NCBI GenBank assembly: GCA_016463225.1
Contig: JAEMRT010000044.1
Coordinates: forward strand, 1 to 38,362
Reading direction: 5' to 3'
Source: Sphingopyxis sp.
GTDB taxonomy: Bacteria; Pseudomonadota; Alphaproteobacteria; Sphingomonadales; Sphingomonadaceae
Length of the DNA stretch: 38,362 nt
The notes below the pieces were generated by a model. The model was not told where the DNA came from, made no database searches, and worked only from the letters and a program-made list of their open reading frames with translations. The first letter of the stretch is position 1. Each line of letters starts with the position of its first letter. Positions 1 to 9,420 of this stretch are shown piece by piece. The position numbers and the translations under genes are program-made.

Positions 1-380
1 GTGCCGGGGATCGAGCGCAGGAACTCCATGCCCGCGATGCCCGCATCGCGCGCGGTCGAGGAAACGAGGATGCCCGACGCGCCGCCGCCGCAACGCAGCG
101 TGGTCGTGTCGATTGCCTCGACCTTCGCAAACGCCTTGCCCAGCCGGACCACCACCCCGGGAAAGCCGCCGTCGCGGACGATCAGGTTCGAGCCGAGGCC
201 AAGCGCCATCACCGGGATGGCGGGATCGAGGTTGCTCAGAAAATCGGCAAGGTCATCGGCGTCCCCGGGCTCAAATAACCAGTCGGCAGGGCCGCCCGCC
301 TTGAACCAGACGAGCGGTGCCAGTGGCGCCTTTGCCGTCAACTTGCCGCGCACGGCGGGAAGGGTTTCGACGGTGCTCAC
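1..380 (-). CDS. murB: UDP-N-acetylenolpyruvoylglucosamine reductase MurB, N-terminal part (cut by window edge)
   Basis: MurB reduces UDP-GlcNAc-enolpyruvate to UDP-MurNAc with NADPH and FAD in the cytoplasm, the second committed step of peptidoglycan synthesis. The reverse strand from a GTG at 380 reads about 126 codons without a stop. It contains the FAD-binding signature of the family: [11 protein letters not shown] near residues 26-36, then [13 protein letters not shown] near 56-68, and a conserved FLRSIPGT at the cut end. The GTG overlaps the TGA of murC (GTGA, 380-377), so translation is probably coupled. The rest of the gene, and probably ddl, ftsQ, ftsA and ftsZ, would lie beyond position 1. 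The frame is intact; the truncation is only the window edge. Confidence 0.95.
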   Translation of the reverse strand, partial: MSTVETLPAVRGKLTAKAPLAPLVWFKAGGPADWLFEPGDADDLADFLSNLDPAIPVMALGLGSNLIVRDGGFPGVVVRLGKAFAKVEAIDTTTLRCGGGASGILVSSTARDAGIAGMEFLRSIPG

Positions 381-1810
381 GCCGCCTCCACCGCGGCAGC
401 AAGACCCGCCGCCATCTTGGTAATATCACCCGCGCCAAGGCAAATGACCATATCGCCCGCGTCAAGGTCGCCCGCCGCAATGCTCGCGGCGATGGCCGAA
501 GCCAGCGCACCGGCGTCGGCAACGACATTCGCCTGACGATGGCCACGATCGCGCAGTCCTTCGACCAAAGTGTCGGACGATACCCCGTCGATCGGGCTTT
601 CACCCGCGGCATAGACCGGAAGCGCCAGCACCATGTCGGCGTCGTTAAACGCCTGCTGGAAATCGTCCATATGATCGCGCAGGCGCGTGAAGCGGTGCGG
701 CTGGACCACGCCGACGACGCGCCCTGCCCCGACGCCTTCGCGTGCTGCCGACAGCACCGCGCGGATTTCGACCGGGTGGTGGGCGTAATCGTCGATCACC
801 GTGACGACGCCCTCACCCACCGCAATCTCGCCGACCTTGGTGAAGCGGCGCTTGACCCCGGCGAAACCGTTGAAGCCCGATACGATCTTGTCGTCCGAAA
901 CCCCCATGTGCAGCGCCACCGCAATCGCAGCGAGCGAGTTCTGGACATTGTGGCGCCCCGACATCGGCAGGTGGATGCCCTCGATCGTTCGGCTGTTGCC
1001 GTCGCGGTCACGCACCACGACGTCGAAGCGGTTGCCGTCGGGACCCGGGGTTACATTGGTGCCGCGCACATCGGCTTGGGCAGAGAAGCCATAGGTGACG
1101 ATGCGGCGGTCGCGAATGCGCGGGATGATCGCCTGCACCTCGGGATGGTCGAGGCAGAGCATCGCGGCGCCGTAAAAGGGCACATTTTCGATAAACTCGA
1201 CAAAGGCGTCCTTGATCGCGTCGAAGCTGCCATAATGGTCGAGATGTTCGGGATCGATATTGGTGACGACCGCTATCGTCCCGTCGAGCCGCAGGAAGCT
1301 GCCGTCGCTCTCGTCGGCCTCGACCACCATCCAGTCGCTGGCGCCGAGCCGCGCGTTCGATCCGTAATTGTTGATGATGCCGCCGTTGATCACGGTCGGA
1401 TCGATGCCGCCCGCATCGAGCAGCGCGGCGACGAGGCTGGTCGTCGTCGTCTTGCCGTGCGTACCGGCTATCGCGACCGTGGATTTCAGCCGCATCAGTT
1501 CGGCGAGCATTTCGGCGCGGCGGACGAGCGGGATGCGGTGCGCGAGCGCGGCCTCGACCTCGGGATTGCCGCGCTTCACTGCGGTCGAGGTGACAACGAC
1601 CGATACACCATCGACGTTCGCCGCATCGTGCCCGATCGCCACCTTGATCCCGCGTTTGCGCAACCCTTCGATGACATAGCCGTCGGCGATGTCGCTGCCC
1701 TGGACCTGGTAACCCAGATTGTGCATGACCTCGGCGATCCCCGACATGCCGATGCCGCCGATGCCGATGAAGTGGATGGTGCCGATGTCGGTCGCGACGC
1801 CGCGCATCAT
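377..1810 (-). CDS. murC: UDP-N-acetylmuramate--L-alanine ligase MurC
   Basis: MurC adds L-alanine to UDP-MurNAc using ATP, starting the peptide stem. The protein has 477 residues, the usual length. It begins with the Rossmann-type nucleotide-sugar motif [11 protein letters not shown] (14-24), followed by the ATP P-loop [11 protein letters not shown] (115-125), the EADESDGS motif that binds Mg-ATP, and [12 protein letters not shown] of the Mur ligase central domain. The C-terminal domain has IDDYAHHP. The start ATG at 1810 overlaps the murG stop (ATGA, 1810-1807). A second ATG follows directly, so the true start may be one codon later. A divergent paralogue of this gene lies at 21698-23080, but this copy in the cluster has all canonical motifs and is the housekeeping enzyme. 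Confidence 0.98.
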   Translation of the reverse strand: MMRGVATDIGTIHFIGIGGIGMSGIAEVMHNLGYQVQGSDIADGYVIEGLRKRGIKVAIGHDAANVDGVSVVVTSTAVKRGNPEVEAALAHRIPLVRRAEMLAELMRLKSTVAIAGTHGKTTTTSLVAALLDAGGIDPTVINGGIINNYGSNARLGASDWMVVEADESDGSFLRLDGTIAVVTNIDPEHLDHYGSFDAIKDAFVEFIENVPFYGAAMLCLDHPEVQAIIPRIRDRRIVTYGFSAQADVRGTNVTPGPDGNRFDVVVRDRDGNSRTIEGIHLPMSGRHNVQNSLAAIAVALHMGVSDDKIVSGFNGFAGVKRRFTKVGEIAVGEGVVTVIDDYAHHPVEIRAVLSAAREGVGAGRVVGVVQPHRFTRLRDHMDDFQQAFNDADMVLALPVYAAGESPIDGVSSDTLVEGLRDRGHRQANVVADAGALASAIAASIAAGDLDAGDMVICLGAGDITKMAAGLAAAVEAA

Positions 1811-2991
1811 TCGCCTCCCGTGCGGGCCGACGCCATGCCGCTCGCCCCGGCGCGCTGCCCCGACGGCCCGCCAACACGAATGACATCCATCATCGGCGGC
1901 GCCGCAAGCGATTCGACGAGATCGGCAAGGTCGCGCGTCGCGTCGGGCAGGCCGCAGCTCGCCGCCCGCGCGGCGGCATTTTCCAGCGCGCCGGGTTCAA
2001 GCGCCATCCGCTGGATCTGCTTGGCGAGTTCGCTAGGCGTGAATTGCCGCTGCGGGATCGAGCGCGCCCCGCCCGCCTGCACCATATCGACGACATTATA
2101 GGTCTGGTGATTGTCCATAGCGTGCGGATAGGGAACGAAGATCGCCGGGCGCCCGGCGCATGCCAGCTCGGCGACCGTCGACGCCCCGGCGCGCGCGATG
2201 ACCAGATGCGCCCAGCGCAGCCGGTCGGGGAAATCGGCGATATAGGTCGCGCATTCGGCGGCAACGCCCATGTCGGCATATTTGCCGCGCACCATCTCCA
2301 GATCGGCCTCGCGGCATTGCTGCACCACCTGCAACCGGTCGAGCAGCGCCCGCGGCAGCATCGCGATCGCGGCGGGGACAACATCGCTGAGCACCGTTGC
2401 GCCCAGACTGCCGCCAACCACGAGCAGGCGGAAGATGCCGTCCTCGGTCAGCGGCGGGAACCCTTCCTCGCGGATCGCGATGATCTCGTCGCGCACCGGA
2501 TTGCCGGTGATATGTTTTTTCAGCTCATGCCCGGCGGGATAGCGCTGGATATTGTGATAGGCGACCGCCACCGCGTTGACGCGCGGCGCCATCATGCGAT
2601 TGACGCGACCGAGCACGGCGTTTTGTTCGTGCAGCACGCGCGGCCGTTTCATCGCGCCTGCGGCGAGCAGGGTGGGCAGCGACGGATAACCGCCGAAGCC
2701 GACCACAACCGCCGGGTCGAATTCGCCGATCAGGTCGATCGCCATCGCCCGTCCCCTGCGGATCGCCAGCGCCGCTTTCACCCAGCCCACCGGACCGCCG
2801 GTGACACGTCCCGCAGGCAGCACGTGCGTTTCGAGTTCATGCGGTGCGCCGGGAATCTTCAGGCCGCGGTCGTCGCTGACCAGCGCGACGCGATGCCCGC
2901 GCGCGATCAGTTCGCCCGCCAAGGCATAGGCGGGCAGCATATGTCCCCCGGTTCCCCCGGCGGCGAGCAGATAGTGACGCGTTGCACTCAT
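1807..2991 (-). CDS. murG: Lipid II synthase MurG (UDP-GlcNAc transferase)
   Basis: MurG transfers GlcNAc from UDP-GlcNAc to lipid I on the inner face of the cytoplasmic membrane, making lipid II. The 394-residue protein opens with [14 protein letters not shown] (8-21), the GGTGGH glycine loop of GT28 enzymes. It has [12 protein letters not shown] in the N domain and the UDP-GlcNAc contact stretch [21 protein letters not shown] in the C domain, followed by DNHQTYNV. It is somewhat longer than the usual 355-360 residues because of a Gly/Ala/Arg-rich tail of about 30 residues, which is probably unstructured. The start ATG at 2991 lies 10 bp after the ftsW stop, the only clear gap in this part of the cluster. 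The stop overlaps the murC start. Confidence 0.97.
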   Translation of the reverse strand: MSATRHYLLAAGGTGGHMLPAYALAGELIARGHRVALVSDDRGLKIPGAPHELETHVLPAGRVTGGPVGWVKAALAIRRGRAMAIDLIGEFDPAVVVGFGGYPSLPTLLAAGAMKRPRVLHEQNAVLGRVNRMMAPRVNAVAVAYHNIQRYPAGHELKKHITGNPVRDEIIAIREEGFPPLTEDGIFRLLVVGGSLGATVLSDVVPAAIAMLPRALLDRLQVVQQCREADLEMVRGKYADMGVAAECATYIADFPDRLRWAHLVIARAGASTVAELACAGRPAIFVPYPHAMDNHQTYNVVDMVQAGGARSIPQRQFTPSELAKQIQRMALEPGALENAAARAASCGLPDATRDLADLVESLAAPPMMDVIRVGGPSGQRAGASGMASARTGGE

Positions 2992-3001
2992 GTTTCGGCA
3001 G

Positions 3002-4240
3002 TCATTTCTTGTTCCAGTTGCGGGTCATCGACACCCGCGCCGCATAGGGGTTTCGCCGGGTCAGCGACAAGAGCAAACCCATGCCGATCGACAGCGCGAT
3101 GAACGACGATCCGCCATAGCTGATGAAGGGCAAGGTCATCCCCTTTGACGGAAATATCTGCGTGTTCACCGCCATATTGATCACCGCCTGGCCGCCGAAC
3201 TGCGCGATCAGCGCCGCGACCGCGAGGATCAGGAAACTATCCTCTTCGTCGAGCAGCCGCACCAGCACCCGCACAATGATCGCCAGATAGAGGATCGCAA
3301 TCGCGATACACGCGATCATCCCGAACTCCTCGCCGATGACCGAAAAAATATAGTCGGTGTGCGCTTCGGGCAGCTGAAACTTCGCCAGTCCCGCGCCGGG
3401 GCCGGTGCCGATCAGCCCGCCCGCGGTCAGTGTCGCATGCGCCTTGTCGACCTGGAAGCTGTCGCCCTCGGCGAACAGCCAGATGTTGATGCGCTGCTGC
3501 GCCACCGGATAAAAGAAATAGGCGAGGACGATGCCGACGACGCCGGTCGCCGCGAGCATCCCCATGATCCGCATCGACAGCCCGGCGACCAGCACCAGCA
3601 CCAGCCAGGTCGCGGCAAAAATGACCGTCTGCCCCAGATCGGGCTGGCCCATCAACAACATCGCAATCACCCCGGTCAGCACAAAGCTGAGCGGAACCAC
3701 CGGCAGGCTCTGATCGTGCAGCCGGAGCGACAGGATCCAGGCGAGCGACACGGCAAAGAAAGGCTTGAGAAATTCCGAGGGTTGCAACCGGAACACCCCG
3801 CTGCCGATCCAGCGCTGCGCACCGTTCACGGTCGCGCCGAACAATGGCACGAGGAACAGCAGGAACAGAAACGCGACGGTGCCGTAAATGGCAAAGCGCC
3901 GCGCCTGCGCCTTGGGCAGCATCGACACGCCGAGCATGACCGGCACCCCGACGACCACCCACATCAGCTGGCGGTAGAAATAATAGAGCGGGTCGAGCGA
4001 TGCGGTGCTGGTCGACAATTTCTGCGCCGCCACCGGCGACGCGGCAGCCACCGCGACCAGCCCGATCGCAACCAGCATCGATACAAGGAGCAGCAGAACG
4101 CGGTCGATTTCCCAGAACCACAGGCCCAGCGGGGTGCGGTCGGCGCGGCTGAGGCGCGGGCCGCGGCGCTTGACGGTGCGCGTCGTCGCGATCACCGGCC
4201 GTTCGGTCGTGGCGTCCATATTGTCCATGCCCCCGCTCAT
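3002..4240 (-). CDS. ftsW: Septal peptidoglycan glycosyltransferase FtsW (SEDS family)
   Basis: FtsW is the SEDS polytransmembrane polymerase that works with FtsI at the septum. The protein is 412 residues with about ten membrane helices after a basic cytoplasmic tail of about 45 residues. Typical SEDS segments are visible: GAQRWIGSGVFRLQPSEFLK, MGQPDLGQT, the long loop ending in AHTDYIFSVIGEEFG, and the C-terminal FISYGGSS. The start ATG at 4240 overlaps the murD stop as ATGA. An alternative ATG lies a few codons downstream (MSGGMDNMD). FtsI is encoded five genes upstream in the same run, so enzyme and partner are co-expressed. RodA is a related family, but the position between murD and murG identifies this copy as FtsW. 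Confidence 0.97.
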   Translation of the reverse strand: MSGGMDNMDATTERPVIATTRTVKRRGPRLSRADRTPLGLWFWEIDRVLLLLVSMLVAIGLVAVAAASPVAAQKLSTSTASLDPLYYFYRQLMWVVVGVPVMLGVSMLPKAQARRFAIYGTVAFLFLLFLVPLFGATVNGAQRWIGSGVFRLQPSEFLKPFFAVSLAWILSLRLHDQSLPVVPLSFVLTGVIAMLLMGQPDLGQTVIFAATWLVLVLVAGLSMRIMGMLAATGVVGIVLAYFFYPVAQQRINIWLFAEGDSFQVDKAHATLTAGGLIGTGPGAGLAKFQLPEAHTDYIFSVIGEEFGMIACIAIAILYLAIIVRVLVRLLDEEDSFLILAVAALIAQFGGQAVINMAVNTQIFPSKGMTLPFISYGGSSFIALSIGMGLLLSLTRRNPYAARVSMTRNWNKK

Positions 4241-5541
4241 GCCCCAAGCGCCGCGACAAGTCCGCGAAAAACATCGCCGCGCTGCTCATAATCCTTGAAC
4301 TGGTCGAACGAGGCGCAGGCGGGCGACAGCAGCACGATATCGCCGGGCTGCGCCGCCGCCGCCGCATGCGCCACGGCCGTCGCCATGTCGCCGGATAGAT
4401 CGACCGGAACCGCATCGCCGATCTCGGCGGCGAATGGCTCCATCGCAGCGCCGATCAGATACGCCTGCCTGACATGCCCGAACCATGGGCGGCACGCCGC
4501 CAGCCCGTCGCCCTTGGCCTGCCCTCCGGCGATCCAGTGCAAACGCTGGTCCGGCGCCGGCGGAAAAGCCGCCAGCGCCGGTGCAGCGGAAGCCGCGTTG
4601 GTAGCCTTGCTGTCATTGAACCAGCGGACCCCCCCGACTTCGCCGACCAATTCCATGCGATGCGGCAGCGACGTGTAGGTCGCAAGGCCACGTTCGATCT
4701 GTTCGTCGTTCAGCCCCAGCACGCGGCAAACCGCGATCGCGCAGACGGCGTTCTGCGCATTGTGCGGCCCTTGCAGCGCGGGCCAGCGGTGCTGGTCGAC
4801 CGGGTCGATGTCCTTGCCCGACACACGATGGAGCCGGTGGTTGATCCGGCCCGCGATCATTTTCGACGGATCGTCATCGACCGCGACGATCGCGACCTGA
4901 CCCTGATGCTGGAGCGAGAAAAGCCGTGCCTTGGACGCAGCATAACCGGTAAAGCCGTCGTAGCGGTCGAGATGGTCGGGGCTGAGGTTGGTCAGCACCG
5001 CAACGTCGCACGCCAGACTGTGCGACAGGTCGATCTGGTAACTCGACAACTCCAGAACATAGACCCCGCCTTCGGGGAGCGGATCACGCGACAGGATCGG
5101 CAGGCCGATATTGCCGCCCATCAGCGACGGCACCCCGGCGCTCTCCAGCATATGGTGGATCAGCGCGGTGACGGTCGACTTGCCGTTGGTCCCGGTGATG
5201 CCGACGACCCGGTGCGGCGGCAGATCGCCGCGCGCTTCGGCGAACAGTTCGACGTCACCGATCACCGGGACGTGCGCCTCGCGCGCGTGCGCCGCGATCG
5301 GGTGACGGTTGAGCGGCACGCCGGGCGAGACGACGACTCCGGCGAAACCGATCAGGTCAATGTCGAGCGGATTGCCGATGTCGGCGCCCAGCGCCATCGC
5401 ATCGTCGCGCGCTTCTTCGCGGTCATCCCATGCGGTGACTCCGGCGCCGCTGGCGACGAGCGCCTCGACCGTCGCGAGCCCCGAGCGCGCCAGCCCCAGC
5501 ACCGCATAGCGGCGACCGGCAAAGGCGCGCGAGGTGATCAA
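4237..5541 (-). CDS. murD: UDP-N-acetylmuramoylalanine--D-glutamate ligase MurD
   Basis: MurD adds D-glutamate to UDP-MurNAc-L-Ala. I place the start at TTG 5541, which overlaps the mraY stop as TTGA (5541-5538), matching the overlap style of the cluster. The frame stays open further upstream inside mraY, but that extension has no family similarity. The resulting protein has 434 residues, typical for MurD. Visible motifs are [12 protein letters not shown] (13-24, sugar-nucleotide loop), [13 protein letters not shown] (114-126, ATP P-loop), [18 protein letters not shown] and the C-terminal NDSKATN. It ends with an ATGA overlap into ftsW. TTG start codons are uncommon and may lower translation unless the ribosome reinitiates from mraY. 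Confidence 0.96.
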   Translation of the reverse strand: MITSRAFAGRRYAVLGLARSGLATVEALVASGAGVTAWDDREEARDDAMALGADIGNPLDIDLIGFAGVVVSPGVPLNRHPIAAHAREAHVPVIGDVELFAEARGDLPPHRVVGITGTNGKSTVTALIHHMLESAGVPSLMGGNIGLPILSRDPLPEGGVYVLELSSYQIDLSHSLACDVAVLTNLSPDHLDRYDGFTGYAASKARLFSLQHQGQVAIVAVDDDPSKMIAGRINHRLHRVSGKDIDPVDQHRWPALQGPHNAQNAVCAIAVCRVLGLNDEQIERGLATYTSLPHRMELVGEVGGVRWFNDSKATNAASAAPALAAFPPAPDQRLHWIAGGQAKGDGLAACRPWFGHVRQAYLIGAAMEPFAAEIGDAVPVDLSGDMATAVAHAAAAAQPGDIVLLSPACASFDQFKDYEQRGDVFRGLVAALGA

Positions 5542-6608
5542 CGGAGTTTCAAGGTCGCGAGTCCCGCGAGCGCAAGGACGATCGACACGATCCAGAAGCG
5601 GATGACGACGGTCGATTCGGGCCAGCCCAATTGTTCGAAATGATGGTGGATCGGCGCCATGCGAAACACCCGCTTGCCGGTGCGTTTGTACCAGAACACC
5701 TGGATGATCACCGACAAAGCCTCGACCACAAACAGCCCGCCGATGAGCACCAGCACCAGTTCGTGCTGCGCGGTCACCGCGATCGTCGCGAGCGCGCCGC
5801 CGAGCGCGAGGCTGCCGGTATCGCCCATGAACACCGCTGCGGGCGGCGCATTGAACCACAGGAAGGCGAGGCAGGCGCCGATAATCGCCGCCGCGAAGAT
5901 GGCGAGCTCACCCGCTCCCGCGACGTGCGGGATGCCAAGATATTCGGCGAACTTCACGTTGCCCGACAGGTAAACGATGATGAGCATGGCCATGCTGGCG
6001 ATGATCACCGGGAAGGTCGCCAGCCCGTCGAGCCCGTCGGTCAGGTTCACCGCGTTGCCGAAACCGACGATCAACACCATCGCAAAGACATAATAGAGCG
6101 GGCCGAGTTCGAGCACGACGCCGCTGAAAAACGGCAGGTACAGGTCGGTGCCGGTGCGCGACACGATCAGGAACACCGCCACCCCGGCGATCAGGAACTC
6201 GATCAGCAACCGCACCCGCCCCGGAATCCCCCGGTGGCTGGCCTTGGTGACCTTGTCGAGATCGTCGAGAAAGCCGACCGCGGCGAACCCGCCGGTTACA
6301 AAAATGCATGCCCATACAAAGCGGTTCGACAGGTCCATCCACAGCAGGGCAGAGATCATCAGTGAGATAAGGATCATCAGCCCGCCCATCGTCGGCGTAC
6401 CCTTTTTGGCGAGGTGGCTTTGCGGCCCATCCTCGCGGATCGGCTGGCCCTTCCCTTGCCGCATCCGCAGCATCAGGATGAAGCGCGGCCCGATCCACAG
6501 CCCGATGATCAGCGCGGTCGCAACCGCGGCGCCCGAGCGGAAGCTCAGATAGCGAATGAGGTTGAGAACCCCCGGAAAGCCCAGCCATTCCGCCAGCCAG
6601 TAAAGCAT
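5538..6608 (-). CDS. mraY: Phospho-N-acetylmuramoyl-pentapeptide transferase MraY
   Basis: MraY moves phospho-MurNAc-pentapeptide from UDP onto undecaprenyl phosphate, forming lipid I at the membrane. The 356-residue protein has about ten hydrophobic helices and all family signatures: KKGTPTMGG (68-76), the Asp pair in FLDDLDKV (113-120), [10 protein letters not shown] (188-197), [11 protein letters not shown] (261-271) and the triple His of APIHHHFE (318-325). The start ATG at 6608 shares its A with the murF stop (TGATG). A TTG one codon upstream (6611) is possible but less likely. The stop overlaps the murD start. It is the target of tunicamycin-type nucleoside antibiotics in other bacteria; nothing unusual is seen in the catalytic residues. 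Confidence 0.98.
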   Translation of the reverse strand: MLYWLAEWLGFPGVLNLIRYLSFRSGAAVATALIIGLWIGPRFILMLRMRQGKGQPIREDGPQSHLAKKGTPTMGGLMILISLMISALLWMDLSNRFVWACIFVTGGFAAVGFLDDLDKVTKASHRGIPGRVRLLIEFLIAGVAVFLIVSRTGTDLYLPFFSGVVLELGPLYYVFAMVLIVGFGNAVNLTDGLDGLATFPVIIASMAMLIIVYLSGNVKFAEYLGIPHVAGAGELAIFAAAIIGACLAFLWFNAPPAAVFMGDTGSLALGGALATIAVTAQHELVLVLIGGLFVVEALSVIIQVFWYKRTGKRVFRMAPIHHHFEQLGWPESTVVIRFWIVSIVLALAGLATLKLR

Positions 6609-7984
6609 CAAAATTCCCCGTTGGTCAGCGCCGTCACCAGATGCGACAGGCCGACGCTGTTCGACCCCTTGATCAGCACCGTGTCCCCGGGACCGATCAA
6701 GTCGCCCAGCCGCGCTCTGGCGGCCGAATGGTCGGCGACATGCGCGAAATCGATGCGGCCCTCAAGCGCCTTTGCCAGCGGCGCCATCTCCTCGCCGACG
6801 AGCAGGGCGAATTGCACCCCGGCTGCGACGAGCGGAGCCGCGAGGTCGGCATGATATGCCGCTCCGTCGGGGCCGAGTTCCTTCATCGCCCCCAGAATCG
6901 CGATCCGGCGCTCGCCCGATTCGCTGCCGAGCTGGCCGATCGTCGCCGCCATTGATGCGGGGTTGGCGTTGTAGCTTTCGTCGATCAGCAGGATATGCCC
7001 GCCGCCGAACGGCACGCGGTGACGCGCGCCGCGCCCGGCGAGCCCCGCCATTTCGGCAAAGGCCAGCCCCGTCGCAGGCAGGTCGCCGCCGACGGCCTTC
7101 ACCGCCGCCAGCACCGCAAGCGCATTGGACACCCAGTGCGCCCCGGCCTGCGCGATCGTGAAGCAGAGCAGTGACTCCTGAACCTGCGCGGTCACGAGCG
7201 AACCGCCCTTGCCGTCCGAAAGCCAGTCGACTGCGCGAACATCGGCATCGGCGCCAAGGCCGAAGCTGATGATATGCGCGGCGTGCTGCTCGGCCCTCGC
7301 GCGCAGCCGCGCATAATGCGGGCTGTCGAACGGGACGATCGCGGTGCCGCCGGGTTCGAGTCCCTCGAAAATCTCACTCTTCGCGTCAGCAATCGCTTCT
7401 TCGCTGCCGAAAAATTCCATGTGTGCCGGGGCGATGGTGGTAACGATGGCGACATGCGGGCGGACCATACGCGTCAGTTCGGCGAGCTCGCCGGCATGGT
7501 TCATCCCCATTTCGAACACCCCGAAATCGGCGGTCGAGGGCATGCGCGCGAGGCTAAGCGGCACGCCGACATGATTGTTGTAACTTTTGACCGACCGGTG
7601 CGCCTTGCCCGGGCGGAAGCGATCCAGCGCCGCGAACAGCGCTTCCTTGGTTCCCGTCTTGCCCGCCGATCCGGTTACCCCGATGATCCGGCCATGGCTG
7701 CGCGCGCGCGACGCGGTGCCGAGCGCGTTCAGCGCCGCCGCGCTATCGGCGACGCAGACATGCGGGTGGTCGATGGCGGTTTCGCAGACGATGCCCGCCG
7801 CCCCCGCGGCAATCGCCTTGTCGATGAACTTGTGCCCGTCGGTCGCCTCGCCGCGCATCGCGACGAACAGGTCGCCGGTCGTGACTTCGCGCGAATCGAA
7901 CGCGACCCCATGCACGGTGAAATCGCTGCTCGCTTCACCCCCCGTCGCGGCGGCGATGGCGCGCGCGGTCCACAGCGGGGTCAT
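6608..7984 (-). CDS. murF: UDP-MurNAc-tripeptide--D-Ala-D-Ala ligase MurF
   Basis: MurF completes the UDP-MurNAc-pentapeptide by adding D-Ala-D-Ala. The start is set at ATG 7984, which overlaps the murE stop (ATGA); a GTG three codons upstream also exists in frame. The 458-residue protein has the N-terminal substrate domain with [15 protein letters not shown] (29-43), the P-loop [15 protein letters not shown] (102-116), [10 protein letters not shown], and [12 protein letters not shown] in the region joining the central and C-terminal domains. These are standard for MurF and differ from MurC/D/E P-loops by the SAGKT form. It joins mraY downstream by TGATG. Length and motifs are normal. Confidence 0.97.
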   Translation of the reverse strand: MTPLWTARAIAAATGGEASSDFTVHGVAFDSREVTTGDLFVAMRGEATDGHKFIDKAIAAGAAGIVCETAIDHPHVCVADSAAALNALGTASRARSHGRIIGVTGSAGKTGTKEALFAALDRFRPGKAHRSVKSYNNHVGVPLSLARMPSTADFGVFEMGMNHAGELAELTRMVRPHVAIVTTIAPAHMEFFGSEEAIADAKSEIFEGLEPGGTAIVPFDSPHYARLRARAEQHAAHIISFGLGADADVRAVDWLSDGKGGSLVTAQVQESLLCFTIAQAGAHWVSNALAVLAAVKAVGGDLPATGLAFAEMAGLAGRGARHRVPFGGGHILLIDESYNANPASMAATIGQLGSESGERRIAILGAMKELGPDGAAYHADLAAPLVAAGVQFALLVGEEMAPLAKALEGRIDFAHVADHSAARARLGDLIGPGDTVLIKGSNSVGLSHLVTALTNGEF

Positions 7985-9420
7985 GCCGCACACTCACGCG
8001 CGACCGCAACGTCGTCAAAGGGGATGACGCGCATGTCGGCGCCCGCGCCGACGATTTGCCCTTGCTCATGCCCCTTGCCCGCGATGCAGACGATGTCGTC
8101 GGCCCGCGCTTCGGCAATCGCGGCAGCAATCGCGGCCCGGCGGTCGCCGATGACCTGCGCGGTCGGCGCGCCTGCAGCAATCGCGGCGCGGATCGCGGCT
8201 GGATCCTCGCCGCGCGGATTGTCGTCGGTGATGATCAGCACATCGGCTTTCGCGGTCGCCACCCGGCCCATCTCGGGGCGCTTCGCCTGATCACGGTCGC
8301 CGCCGGCGCCAAACACTAAAACGAGTCGTCCGCTCGCATGCGGACGCAGCGCGTCGAGCGCCGCTTCGATCGCGTCTGGCGTGTGCGCATAATCGACATA
8401 GACCGGCGCCCCTGCCCGGGTGATCGCCGCACGTTCGAGCCGCCCGCGCACCGGCTGAAGCCGCGCCAGATTGGCGAGCGTTTGCGCGACATCGCCGCCC
8501 GTCGCAATGACCAGCCCCGCGGACACCAGCGCATTGGCAACCTGATAGGCTCCGATCAGCGGCAGATCGACCTTGTGGGTCACATCGTCCGCCGCGATGA
8601 TGAGCGTCTGGCCAAGCTGGGTCGGTTCACGCGAAACAAGGCGCAGGTCGTTACCCGTTGCGCCCACCGTCATCATCCGGACACCGCGCGCCCGCACCAC
8701 GTCGACGACGGCGGCCGAATAGGCATCGTCGTTCCACACCACCGCCGTGCCGTCGGGCTCGACCACTTCGCTGAACAGCCGTAGCTTGGCGGCGAGATAG
8801 GCGTCCATCGTACCATGATAATCGAGATGATCGTGGCTGAGGTTGGTAAACGCGGCGGCCTTCACCGGCAGGCCTTCGGTGCGATACTGGTCGAGACCAT
8901 GGCTCGACGCCTCGAACGCCGCATGGCTGACGCCTTCGGTCGCGAGCCCCGACATGTTGCTGAGGAAGGTCACGATGTCGGGCGTCGTCAGCCCGGTCGA
9001 GGCGCTGTCATTCGACGTCGTGATACCGAGCGTGCCGATCGACGCGGCGTGAAAGCCTGCCATGCGCCACAACTGACGCGTCATTTCGACCGTGGAGGTC
9101 TTGCCGTTGGTCCCAGTCACCGCAACGCAGGTCGCCGGAAAGCGGTGGAAAAAGCGCGCTGCGATATGCGCGAAGGCGCGGCGCGGATTGGCATCGGCGA
9201 CATGCACCGCGCCCGCGATCGGCGCCTCCGGCCGCGCAACGACCGCGATCGCTCCGGCTTCGATCGCCGCCGGAATGAAATCCTCGCCGTTGAATTTTTC
9301 GCCAACAAAGGCGCCAAAGATCGTTCCCGGCGCCACTTTGCGATGATCGATGGCAAGGCCGGTGACGACCGGGTCGGTGCCCGCACCCCCTTGATCGCCA
9401 GTCAGCGCGGACAGACGCAT
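7981..9420 (-). CDS. murE: UDP-MurNAc-L-Ala-D-Glu--meso-diaminopimelate ligase MurE
   Basis: MurE adds the third stem residue. The protein from ATG 9420 has 479 residues. It shows DHRKVAPGTIFGAF (25-38), the P-loop TGTNGKTSTVEM (102-113), the SSHGLDQYR substrate loop and, importantly, DDNPRGEDP (399-407). The DNPR tetrad is the established signature for meso-diaminopimelate rather than lysine, so the murein is predicted to be the Gram-negative A1gamma type. The start ATG overlaps the ftsI stop as TAATG (9422-9418). The frame runs eight codons further upstream to a GTG inside ftsI, but those residues do not resemble MurE. The stop overlaps murF. Confidence 0.97.
   Translation of the reverse strand: MRLSALTGDQGGAGTDPVVTGLAIDHRKVAPGTIFGAFVGEKFNGEDFIPAAIEAGAIAVVARPEAPIAGAVHVADANPRRAFAHIAARFFHRFPATCVAVTGTNGKTSTVEMTRQLWRMAGFHAASIGTLGITTSNDSASTGLTTPDIVTFLSNMSGLATEGVSHAAFEASSHGLDQYRTEGLPVKAAAFTNLSHDHLDYHGTMDAYLAAKLRLFSEVVEPDGTAVVWNDDAYSAAVVDVVRARGVRMMTVGATGNDLRLVSREPTQLGQTLIIAADDVTHKVDLPLIGAYQVANALVSAGLVIATGGDVAQTLANLARLQPVRGRLERAAITRAGAPVYVDYAHTPDAIEAALDALRPHASGRLVLVFGAGGDRDQAKRPEMGRVATAKADVLIITDDNPRGEDPAAIRAAIAAGAPTAQVIGDRRAAIAAAIAEARADDIVCIAGKGHEQGQIVGAGADMRVIPFDDVAVARECAA

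Noticed and set aside
1..380. murB as a truncated pseudogene
   Set aside because: The frame is open to the very edge with intact motifs; the gene is only cut by the window.
317..2101. Open frame of 594 codons on the plus strand opposite murC and murG
   Set aside because: Antisense to well-supported genes; its product is His/Arg/Asp-rich with no recognisable domain, as expected for the antisense frame of high-GC coding DNA.
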